Shown in pieces: positions 53,802 to 61,538 of a stretch of DNA of 64,000 nt. The notes below the pieces were generated by a model that was not told where the DNA came from, did no database searches, and saw only the letters and a program-made list of their open reading frames with translations. This stretch comes from Flavobacteriaceae bacterium MAR_2009_75. Its GTDB lineage: Bacteria; Bacteroidota; Bacteroidia; Flavobacteriales; Flavobacteriaceae. How positions within the stretch are numbered: the stretch's first letter is position 1; each line of letters starts with the position of its first letter. The stretch is from contig PHTZ01000001.1 in the NCBI GenBank assembly GCA_002813285.1, forward strand, positions 1,425,501-1,489,500, given 5' to 3'. The translations under genes were made by a program, and so were the position numbers.

Positions 53802-55055
53802 GTGTATTTCATCTATAATTTGATTGTCAAGATTTCGTGGTTCATTCTAAAAATCGTGGCAGTGTTCAATTCAAAAATCAAATTGTTCGTAGAAGGAAGA
53901 AAAGAATCTTTCAACATCATAGAAAAGAAAATCAGTAAAAGTGAGAAAACAATTTGGGTGCATGCCGCTTCATTGGGCGAGTTCGAACAGGGCCTCCCGA
54001 TTATTGAAAAACTAAAAGAAAAGTATGCGAATTGCAAAATCGTGGTTACCTTCTTTTCCCCATCAGGGTACGAGGTCAAAAAAAATACCCCCATCGCTGA
54101 TGCCGTCTGCTACCTTCCTATTGATACTCGTAGAAATGCACGAGAATTTATACAAAAGATAAATCCGAAAATTGCAATCTTCATTAAATATGAAATATGG
54201 CCTAACTACCTTAAAGTCTTAGCCGACCAAAATATACCGGTGCTACTTGTATCTGCCATCTTTAATAAGAATCAAATCTATTTCAAATGGTACGGTTCAT
54301 TTATGCGAAACGCATTAAAAAGGTTCTCACATTATTTTGTTCAAGATTCAAAATCGAAGTCATTGCTAGCGTCGATTAAAATTCAGAATGTTTCCATAAG
54401 TGGCGACACTCGATTAGACCGGGTATCAAAAATACTTGACCAAGACAACTCCTTAGATTTTATGGAAACCTTCAAAGGGAACAGGCTTTGTTTTATTGCT
54501 GGTAGCACTTGGCCCGAAGATGAAGAGATACTGATCGATTATATCAACAACACACCGAAGAACCTGAAATATGTATTGGCACCACACACTATCAAAAAAG
54601 ATAAAATTCTAGGGTTGGCCGGGTCATTAACAAAAAAGACGGTTCTTTATTCAAATAGAGCGGAACGAGACCTTAGTGATTTTGATGTTATAATTATTGA
54701 CCACATAGGCCTTTTGACCAAAATTTATAGTTACGCCGATATCGCTTACGTAGGTGGAGGCTTCGCAACAGGGTTGCACAATACACTCGAACCAGCCGTT
54801 TTCGGCATACCTGTAGTAATCGGGCCTAATTACAAAGGCTTTAACGAAGCAGAAGACCTCGTTGCCCAAAAAGGTATTTTACCTATACACGATAAGTGGT
54901 CTTTTAGCGAACTTATGAAGAAATTGATTACAAATGAAGATTCACGACATCGAACGGGAAGCATAAATTCAATCTATATATCGAAGAATAAAGGGGCAAC
55001 CGATAGAATTACGAATTATATTGAAACTAACTTTCAATATATTTTAGGGGACTAG
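53802..55055 (+). CDS. waaA: 3-deoxy-D-manno-octulosonic acid transferase (Kdo transferase)
   Basis: The 417-residue GT30 enzyme starts with a membrane-anchoring helix (YNLIVKISWFILKIVAVF). It has WVHAASLGEFEQGLP with the catalytic Glu, FFSPSGYE, KYEIWPNYL, SGDTRLDRV and GGGFATGLHNTLEPA. It adds Kdo to lipid A precursors at the inner membrane. The start is GTG at 53802; the following residues are the standard N terminus. It is divergent from the aminotransferase gene. Confidence 0.94.
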   Translation: MYFIYNLIVKISWFILKIVAVFNSKIKLFVEGRKESFNIIEKKISKSEKTIWVHAASLGEFEQGLPIIEKLKEKYANCKIVVTFFSPSGYEVKKNTPIADAVCYLPIDTRRNAREFIQKINPKIAIFIKYEIWPNYLKVLADQNIPVLLVSAIFNKNQIYFKWYGSFMRNALKRFSHYFVQDSKSKSLLASIKIQNVSISGDTRLDRVSKILDQDNSLDFMETFKGNRLCFIAGSTWPEDEEILIDYINNTPKNLKYVLAPHTIKKDKILGLAGSLTKKTVLYSNRAERDLSDFDVIIIDHIGLLTKIYSYADIAYVGGGFATGLHNTLEPAVFGIPVVIGPNYKGFNEAEDLVAQKGILPIHDKWSFSELMKKLITNEDSRHRTGSINSIYISKNKGATDRITNYIETNFQYILGD

Positions 55056-55122
55056 ACTATCAAATTGATAATTCCGTATGGCTAATTTTTGCTAGATTTA
55101 CCTCCACCAACAAAACTTAAAT

Positions 55123-56466
55123 ATGAATTCCAAGCTTTTCAAGATTTCCCTTACCGCGGCATTGTCCGGATTTTTATTCGGGTTTGATACCGTAGTCATC
55201 AGCGGCGCCAATCTACCTATTAAAGAACTTTGGAATACCTCCCCTTGGTTTCACGGTACTTTTATAATGTCTATGGCCCTTTGGGGAACAGTAATTGGCT
55301 CTTTGTTCGGAGGTATACCTTGCGACAAGTTCGGCAGAAAAAAAACCCTTTTCTGGATCGGTATTCTATACGCAGCTTCAGCTTTAGGTTCGGCAGTTGC
55401 CCCCGACCCCTATCTATTTTCATTCTTTCGCTTTATCGGAGGATTAGGAGTAGGTGCTTCTTCGGTTGCGGCCCCAATCTATATTTCTGAAATATCTTCG
55501 CCAAACAATCGAGGTAAACTTGGGGCACTATACCAATTTAACCTGGTACTAGGTATTTTGATCGCTTTTATATCTAACTTTTTATTGAAAGGTTTTGACG
55601 GAGCAAACGATTGGAGATGGATGCTTGGGGTAGAGGCTATTCCTGCATTGGCATATACACTCATGGTCGTTAAGATACCGAATAGCCCTAGATGGTTAGC
55701 CCTCAAAAAGAATGATTTTGATGGTGCCCTGAATACTTTGCGATTACTTCTTACCGAAGAAGAGGCAAAATTAAAACTTGAGGAAATTAAAACCCAGAAC
55801 CCTACAACCGAAAAACCGGAAGGTCTATTTTCCGGGCGGTATAAAACTCCTTTGATCTTAGCATTTTTGATTGCTTTTTTCAATCAACTTTCCGGTATTA
55901 ATTTCGTACTGTACTATGCTCCAGAAATCTTGGAAAGAGCAGGTTTGGCCGCACAAGAGTCGCTCTTCAGTTCTATATCTATCGGAATAGTAAATTTGAT
56001 ATTCACCTTTGTCGGTGTTTGGCTAATCGACAGACTTGGGAGAAAGCAATTAATGAAAATTGGTTCTATAGGATACATTATAAGCTTGAGCATGGTCGGA
56101 TGGTGCTTCTACAGTGGCGTCGATTCCGCCTTATTATTAACTTTTATATTAATATTCATCGCCTCACATGCGGTAGGTCAAGGAGCCGTAATATGGGTTT
56201 TTATTTCGGAGATATTCCCAAATAAAGTTAGGGCATTCGGCCAATCATGGGGCACGGGCACACACTGGGTATTCGCGGCCTTGATAACACTGATCACCCC
56301 AATATTTTTAGATGCGGATAATGGTATTTTCAAAGATAACCCTTGGCCGATTTTCATATTCTTTGCCGGCATGATGATGCTACAACTACTTTTCGTACTG
56401 TTTATGATGCCCGAAACCAAAGGGGTATCTCTTGAAGAATTGAGCAAGAGCCTAAGTAAAAAATAG
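55123..56466 (+). CDS. Sugar porter family MFS transporter
   Basis: The 447-residue protein has 12 hydrophobic segments and the sugar-porter signatures: GFLFGFDTVVISGA in helix 1, GIPCDKFGRKKTLFW in the loop 2-3, PNSPRWLALKK after helix 6, QLSGINFVLYYAP in helix 7, and PETKGVSLEEL at the C-terminal end. It should symport a monosaccharide such as glucose, xylose or galactose with H+. It lies next to the oxidoreductase-DUF1080-SusCD locus but is convergent to it. Confidence 0.94.
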   Translation: MNSKLFKISLTAALSGFLFGFDTVVISGANLPIKELWNTSPWFHGTFIMSMALWGTVIGSLFGGIPCDKFGRKKTLFWIGILYAASALGSAVAPDPYLFSFFRFIGGLGVGASSVAAPIYISEISSPNNRGKLGALYQFNLVLGILIAFISNFLLKGFDGANDWRWMLGVEAIPALAYTLMVVKIPNSPRWLALKKNDFDGALNTLRLLLTEEEAKLKLEEIKTQNPTTEKPEGLFSGRYKTPLILAFLIAFFNQLSGINFVLYYAPEILERAGLAAQESLFSSISIGIVNLIFTFVGVWLIDRLGRKQLMKIGSIGYIISLSMVGWCFYSGVDSALLLTFILIFIASHAVGQGAVIWVFISEIFPNKVRAFGQSWGTGTHWVFAALITLITPIFLDADNGIFKDNPWPIFIFFAGMMMLQLLFVLFMMPETKGVSLEELSKSLSKK

Positions 56467-56563
56467 GCACATTAGGCATTTTCTAAGAGCGAACCAGCAA
56501 ATAACTACCTAAAATTCAGTTTTGTACATATATTTTTCTTAATTTTAAGTAAACGTTAAGAAA

Positions 56564-56695
56564 ATGGAACAAGAACTTCCCATCGGTGTTAAAATGCTCA
56601 ATTTATTTCTTCGAATAATGGTTTGGTGTTTGGTACTAATTTTAGCGGCCGTACCCGTAGCCCTAATTCTAGATGTAATCGGCTTTTTTGATTAA
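56564..56695 (+). CDS. 43-residue single-pass membrane peptide
   Basis: The frame from ATG 56564 encodes 43 residues. A polar start (MEQELPIGVKMLNLF) is followed by one long hydrophobic helix (CLVLILAAVPVALILDVIG). The ATG is in an A-rich context and a strong hairpin terminator follows 28 bases after the stop, so it is a plausible small gene. I recognise no family. It lies 97 bases after the sugar porter. Confidence 0.55.
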   Translation: MEQELPIGVKMLNLFLRIMVWCLVLILAAVPVALILDVIGFFD

Positions 56696-56723
56696 CTCAA
56701 TTCTACATTAATTTATTTTATAA

Positions 56724-56753
56724 AAAAGCCCTTTTAAAAGGGCTTTCTTTTTA
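56724..56753 (+). terminator. Terminator after the small membrane peptide gene
   Basis: AAAAAGCCCTTTT and AAAAGGGCTTT form a perfect stem with essentially no spare loop beyond the T/A run, followed by CTTTTT. Confidence 0.75.
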
Positions 56754-56767
56754 GTCACCTATATTAG

Positions 56768-56806
56768 AAAAGCCTCATTGTATTAAATACAACAAGGCTT
56801 TCTTAG
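56768..56806 (-). terminator. Terminator of the Gfo/Idh gene
   Basis: AAAGCCT with AGGCTTT outside and TGTATT with AATACA inside form a two-part stem. On the minus strand it is followed by TTTTCTAAT, just after the oxidoreductase stop. Confidence 0.65.
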
Positions 56807-56828
56807 TCTAATAAAATTTAAAAAGCCA

Positions 56829-58172
56829 TTATAATTTAGGCTCCCAACCTGCTGCATACTCACGTTTCCACCAGTCTTTCATTACCTTCTCGTTATTCAA
56901 GACTTTACCGGTGACATTGTCTACCTTAATAGTTTCACCTGCATCTTGAGCCATATTGCCCAAATGGCAAAGCATGGTAGAGATACTCGCATCCTTAATA
57001 TCAGAATTCAAAGATTTGTCCTCGCGAATGGCTGCGAAAAAGTTGCTTACATGGTTCACATCTAAAACACCTTCTCCACGTGTGTTGGTTCCTGTACTTT
57101 GATTACCATCTTCTTTAACTTCTTTAATTTGATTACCATCCAAATCATACAGCTGATAACCTCCACGGCTAAGGGTAATAATTCCTTTGCTACCGTAAAT
57201 ACTTATACCCCTACCGGGCTGGTTGGGCAATATTTTTCCTCTACTGTGCCCTGTCCAAGTAATAAACTTATCATCTCCAAACTTATAAGTCACTTGCTGA
57301 TTATCGACAAATTCCCAATCGTCATCAAATGTATATTTACCCCCATAAGACGTAACACTATCAGGTAAGTCTACCCCGAGCGCCCATCTACAGATATCAA
57401 TTTCGTGAGTACCGTTATTATGCACCTCACCTGTACCCCAGTTTCTGAACCAATGCCAGTTGTATGGGTGTATATTATCTCTAAAATCTTCACGAACTGC
57501 AGGGCCTTGCCACATTTCCCAGTCCAAGGTAGAAGGGACCGCTACTTTCTTTCCAGTACCTATCGAGCCACGGTTATTCGAATAATAGGCTTCCCCTTTA
57601 TAAACATCGCCGATAATTCCTTCTCCAATTTCCTTTACCGCAAGAGCAGAGCTTTTTGCAGAACGTTGTTGATTACCCATTTGAACTTTCTTGCCGTATT
57701 TTTTCTGTGCTTCAACCAGCAATGTATTCTCATAGGGGTTATGACTACAAGGCTTTTCTACATACACATGCTTACCGGCCTGCAAAGCCATTATCGCCAT
57801 AGGTGCGTGCCAATGTTCAGGAGTAGCAATAAAAACCGCGTCTACTTTTTTATCTTCAAGAACCTTTCTAAAATCTTTTTCGACTTTGGGTATATAACCG
57901 ATATTTTCTTGACACCATGTATTATGCTCTTCAATTATTTGATCATCTACATCACAACTATAAATAATTTTGGCATTGGTATCGTTATGAATAGCCTTTA
58001 TATGGGCCTTAGCCCTACTTCTCACGCCGATAATAGCACAATTAATTTTATCGTTTGCCCCTAAAACACGGGCATAACTATTTACCGACATGGCATTAAT
58101 GCTGCCCGAAAAGGCAACACCCGCGGCACCTACCGAAGCCTTCTTAATAAAGTTTCTTCTGTTTGAACTCAT
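56829..58172 (-). CDS. Exported Gfo/Idh/MocA family oxidoreductase
   Basis: The 447-residue protein has a twin-arginine signal (SSNRRNFIKKASVGAAGVAF). The Rossmann segment follows (CAIIGVRSRAKAHIKAI) with the EKP motif of the family in YVEKPCSHNP. A GEVHNNGTHEIDICRWALG segment follows, with the His of the active site. Such Tat-exported enzymes carry tightly bound NAD and act on sugars in the periplasm. The DUF1080 gene lies about 100 bases upstream on the same strand, suggesting oxidation of a glycoside to a 3-keto form. The substrate is not evident. Confidence 0.92.
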   Translation of the reverse strand: MSSNRRNFIKKASVGAAGVAFSGSINAMSVNSYARVLGANDKINCAIIGVRSRAKAHIKAIHNDTNAKIIYSCDVDDQIIEEHNTWCQENIGYIPKVEKDFRKVLEDKKVDAVFIATPEHWHAPMAIMALQAGKHVYVEKPCSHNPYENTLLVEAQKKYGKKVQMGNQQRSAKSSALAVKEIGEGIIGDVYKGEAYYSNNRGSIGTGKKVAVPSTLDWEMWQGPAVREDFRDNIHPYNWHWFRNWGTGEVHNNGTHEIDICRWALGVDLPDSVTSYGGKYTFDDDWEFVDNQQVTYKFGDDKFITWTGHSRGKILPNQPGRGISIYGSKGIITLSRGGYQLYDLDGNQIKEVKEDGNQSTGTNTRGEGVLDVNHVSNFFAAIREDKSLNSDIKDASISTMLCHLGNMAQDAGETIKVDNVTGKVLNNEKVMKDWWKREYAAGWEPKL

Positions 58173-58275
58173 TTTCTTTAGTTTAGTTTAAGTTTGATAA
58201 ATTTTTCGGCTTGCAGCTCACTCTCCAAAACACCCTAAAAACAAGAACGGGTTTAGATTTGCTTACTGCGTTAGC

Positions 58276-59682
58276 CTACTTTTCTTCACTGAAGTCTCTA
58301 ATTTTAATGTTTCTAAAAGAAACGAGATCACCGTGATCTTGCAATAAAATATGACCCTTATCGCCTTCTCCAAAATTAGGCCATTTAGTGTACTTGCTCT
58401 CGGAAACCAACTTTTTGTAGTTATCACTTTTTCGTTCATACTCCAGAACTTTCACCCCATTCAGCCAATGCTCAACGTGATTATCTTTTGAAATAATGTG
58501 GGCCGTGTTCCATTCTCCAATGGGGTTGATAGGTTTGTTCTCATCGGCTTTTATCAAATCGTATAGGGAAGCTACGGTACGGCTACCTTCATGGTTTCCG
58601 AGTTTGGCATCTGGATGCCTCTCATCATCTAGGATCTGGTACTCTAAACCTATCGAAGAGCCAGGGCCCTTGTTAATATCGGTATTGACATAATATTTAA
58701 TGCCACTATTCGCACCTTCGGTAAGCTTGAAATCGACGGTAAGTTCAAAATTGCCATACAAATCTTTAGTAACGATATCTCCGCCGGCCGCCGATTCTTC
58801 ACCACCGGAAGAAAGCACGCTCAATATACCATCTTCGATTTTCCAACCTTTATCCGGAAATTCATCCAATTTTGCTCCACGCCAGCCATCGGTACTTTCG
58901 CCATCCCACAACAATTTCCAACCATTTTCTTTTTCTGATTTGGTCAAGGTATTTTTGGTAATTATCGGCTCAATAGGAGAAGTCTTGTTATACTTGGAAA
59001 GACTGTCCGTCAAGATTTTGATATTACGCCACATAATTTCAGTGCCTTCTTTATTTTCCTTCGGAATGCTATGCACTTGGAGGCCGATAAAACCACTAGA
59101 TGTTTTATCATCGATAAGGTGGGCTGCAGGTACCCCATTGATCCAAGTTTGCAATGTATCGCCAATCGCCTCTATTCGATAGTGATTCCAATCGTTCTGC
59201 TTAAATGCCTTTTGTGCATCAGGGTTTTCAGGCAATGGATTCAACCAACCACGTCTGGCTTCATCGTAAATACCCGCACTCCACGCTCGGTCAGATGGAT
59301 CAATTTCTATTTGATACCCATGCACTCTACCATCTTTGTAATGAGGTAAACTGTTGCTTCTGATTTGAATACCAGAATTCATGGTAGAATCTACTTTGTA
59401 TTCAAGTTCTAATATAAAATCATCATACATTTTATCTGAGGTCATGAATGAGTTTGGCGTACCATGAACCGTACTACCTACTATCATACCATCACGCACC
59501 TCATAATTCGCTTCACCTCCTTTTTGCGACCAACCTTTCAAAGTTGTACCGTCAAAAATCTCAACCCACGGGGTATCATCTTTTTCTGTTTCACCACAAG
59601 CACCCAGTAGAATCAGAGTCAACAAGGCTAGACCATTCATAAGTTTAGGTCTCATAAATTCAATAATCTTCATTTTCTTCAT
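58276..59682 (-). CDS. Tandem DUF1080 (3-keto-disaccharide hydrolase-like) lipoprotein
   Basis: The start at 59682 (with 59655 as alternative) is chosen because the frame's first ATG at 59781 lies inside a terminator hairpin. A lipoprotein signal follows (LALLTLILLGAC). Two DUF1080 jelly-roll domains are visible, one starting at WVEIFDGTTLKGWSQKGG and one at WKLLWDGESTDGWRG. Each has the YHxYEIxx-type core (MNSGIQIRSN; ANSGIKYYVN). DUF1080 proteins cleave 3-keto-glycosides. The first domain has the full active-site segments more clearly than I can show for the second, so one copy may only bind sugar. Confidence 0.88.
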   Translation of the reverse strand: MKKMKIIEFMRPKLMNGLALLTLILLGACGETEKDDTPWVEIFDGTTLKGWSQKGGEANYEVRDGMIVGSTVHGTPNSFMTSDKMYDDFILELEYKVDSTMNSGIQIRSNSLPHYKDGRVHGYQIEIDPSDRAWSAGIYDEARRGWLNPLPENPDAQKAFKQNDWNHYRIEAIGDTLQTWINGVPAAHLIDDKTSSGFIGLQVHSIPKENKEGTEIMWRNIKILTDSLSKYNKTSPIEPIITKNTLTKSEKENGWKLLWDGESTDGWRGAKLDEFPDKGWKIEDGILSVLSSGGEESAAGGDIVTKDLYGNFELTVDFKLTEGANSGIKYYVNTDINKGPGSSIGLEYQILDDERHPDAKLGNHEGSRTVASLYDLIKADENKPINPIGEWNTAHIISKDNHVEHWLNGVKVLEYERKSDNYKKLVSESKYTKWPNFGEGDKGHILLQDHGDLVSFRNIKIRDFSEEK

Positions 59683-59780
59683 TAGTTTTTTCGGATTTTG
59701 CCTCAAGATATGAATTTTTACAAAGCTTTTAAGCAGCTCATCATTTTTTCGAAAATTGTGACATTTGAAATCTAAAAACA

Positions 59781-59815
59781 AAAAGGCCAGTGCTTATTAA
59801 GTACTGGCCTTTTCT
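59781..59815. terminator. Terminator between susD and the DUF1080 gene
   Basis: AAAAGGCCAGT and ACTGGCCTTTT form an 11-base stem with an 11-base loop. It follows susD on the minus strand, so the DUF1080-oxidoreductase pair may be transcribed separately or by read-through. Confidence 0.8.
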
Positions 59816-59832
59816 ATAAAAACTAATTAACT

Positions 59833-61503
59833 CTATTGAGGGTAACCTGGGTTCTGTGGGTAACCGCCCAGAGTTCTATCAATTTGATCCTGTGGAATAG
59901 GTCTAACCGTATGATAATCCTCAATATTTGGAGCACCTTGAGGATTAAACTCTTTCACACGTTCTACCAGTTTTCCTGTTCGGGCCAAATCCCACCAGCG
60001 GTAACCTTCACCGGCCAATTCACGTGCCCTTTCGTCTAACAAGAAATCTAGATCAACATCTCCCGCATTAACTTGAAGTGCAGCTTCTTGACCTGGCCAT
60101 GCAGCCCTTGTTCTAATCACGTTAATATCTTCGGCAGCACCTGCTGCATCATTCTGCTGAAGTCTTGCTTCTGCACGCAATAAATAAGCGTCTCCTAAGC
60201 GCATAAGGATAAAGTCTCTCTGACCCTGCTCTTTTTGACGGTCTGGTCTAGTATCATCTATCCATTTGTTCATAGGAGGAAATAATCTCTCTGTATATTC
60301 GTCATCAGTAATCACGATATAGGGCACCCCATCTTGTCGCGATTGTGGCCATAAATCGTTACGCATGGGCCCTGGTATAAAAATAGCTGTATCACCAACG
60401 GACAAAGCAGCTCTAGCCGGCTCTCCTGTGTCCGGATTGGCCTCTGTTGCAGGTTCGTCCTTGTTAGCAAAAAACACATGCTTAAACGATTTGTCGTAAC
60501 GTGAATCAACATCTCTATCCCATAAAGACAACATAAATTCTGTAGGTCTATGTCTTTTCCAAGGTCTACCGTTAGCGATATCTCTAGTCATACCTCTGCG
60601 CACATCGTACTCCATCAAGAAATACAGGTGCCATTTATGTCCATTTTCATCAATACCACTATCAACTTGTGCTTTAGAATTAGGTATAGCGTAAATCACT
60701 TCACTATTCTCTTGGTTTGCAATATCCCATAACGCTGCGTAATCATCTAGAAGGGCAAAACCATAATCGTTAATAACGGTGGAAAACAGAGTCTCGGCCC
60801 TCGAGGCATCAGTTCCTTCAGAAAAACCAGTATAACTTCTGGTCAATAACACTTTGGCCAGCAGAAATTCTGCAGCGGGTTTTGTAGCTCTACCATAATT
60901 ACCTTTATAGGGCTCCTCGCCCAAGTTGGCAATTGCAAACTCCAAATCTGGTATAATCGCTTGGGCATAGATTTCGGACTGTGGCGTTTTATTTGCCTCA
61001 ATTTCAATATCAGTTGTTTCTTCCAAGCTTATGTGTGCATCACCATAAGTGGTAACAATATTAAAATAATACAATGCCCTTAAAAAACGAACCTCGGCCA
61101 AGAGCGTTGTCTTCTCAGCCTCGTCCATTTCAACTTCCGCAGAACGGTTAATTACTCCATTTGCCTGATTAATGCCCCGATACCAAATGTTCCATGCATC
61201 CCTGATATAAGATGATGCAGGGTTTAAACTCGTATCGTAAAAATTAAAGTATTTATGCCCACCATCTGCTCCATTGGTCCAAATATCCGTACCAAAGGTG
61301 GTCATTGCCGCACCCATCTCTTGTCCGTAGAACTGTTTTAAAAGTCCGTAGTTAGCGGTAACCGCATCTTGCAAACCATCTTCCGTGGTATAATAAGAAG
61401 CTGCAGATACATCTGTAACCAACTCCTCTTCTAGATAGTCATCACACGCATTGATTGCAAAGCCAAGGGCCAGTAACCAAACTGTATATATTGTTCTTTT
61501 CAT
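59833..61503 (-). CDS. SusD/RagB family outer membrane lipoprotein
   Basis: The ATG at 61503 is preferred because KR residues and a lipoprotein signal follow (RTIYTVWLLALGFAINAC); starts at 61512 and 61536 are also in frame. The 556-residue protein has the SusD layout: N-terminal helical TPR-like region with FLRALYYFNIVTTYGDAHI, and C-terminal DAYLLRAEARLQ and GYRWWDLARTGKL. SusD proteins cap the SusC transporter and bind the incoming glycan. It lies directly downstream of susC on the same strand. Confidence 0.95.
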   Translation of the reverse strand: MKRTIYTVWLLALGFAINACDDYLEEELVTDVSAASYYTTEDGLQDAVTANYGLLKQFYGQEMGAAMTTFGTDIWTNGADGGHKYFNFYDTSLNPASSYIRDAWNIWYRGINQANGVINRSAEVEMDEAEKTTLLAEVRFLRALYYFNIVTTYGDAHISLEETTDIEIEANKTPQSEIYAQAIIPDLEFAIANLGEEPYKGNYGRATKPAAEFLLAKVLLTRSYTGFSEGTDASRAETLFSTVINDYGFALLDDYAALWDIANQENSEVIYAIPNSKAQVDSGIDENGHKWHLYFLMEYDVRRGMTRDIANGRPWKRHRPTEFMLSLWDRDVDSRYDKSFKHVFFANKDEPATEANPDTGEPARAALSVGDTAIFIPGPMRNDLWPQSRQDGVPYIVITDDEYTERLFPPMNKWIDDTRPDRQKEQGQRDFILMRLGDAYLLRAEARLQQNDAAGAAEDINVIRTRAAWPGQEAALQVNAGDVDLDFLLDERARELAGEGYRWWDLARTGKLVERVKEFNPQGAPNIEDYHTVRPIPQDQIDRTLGGYPQNPGYPQ

Positions 61504-61538
61504 AATATCCATATTATTTTTTTTATAGGTCTCCATGA

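Noticed and set aside
57405-58064. 219-residue plus-strand frame opposite the Gfo/Idh gene
   Set aside because: It is antisense to a clear oxidoreductase gene and has no coherent domain.
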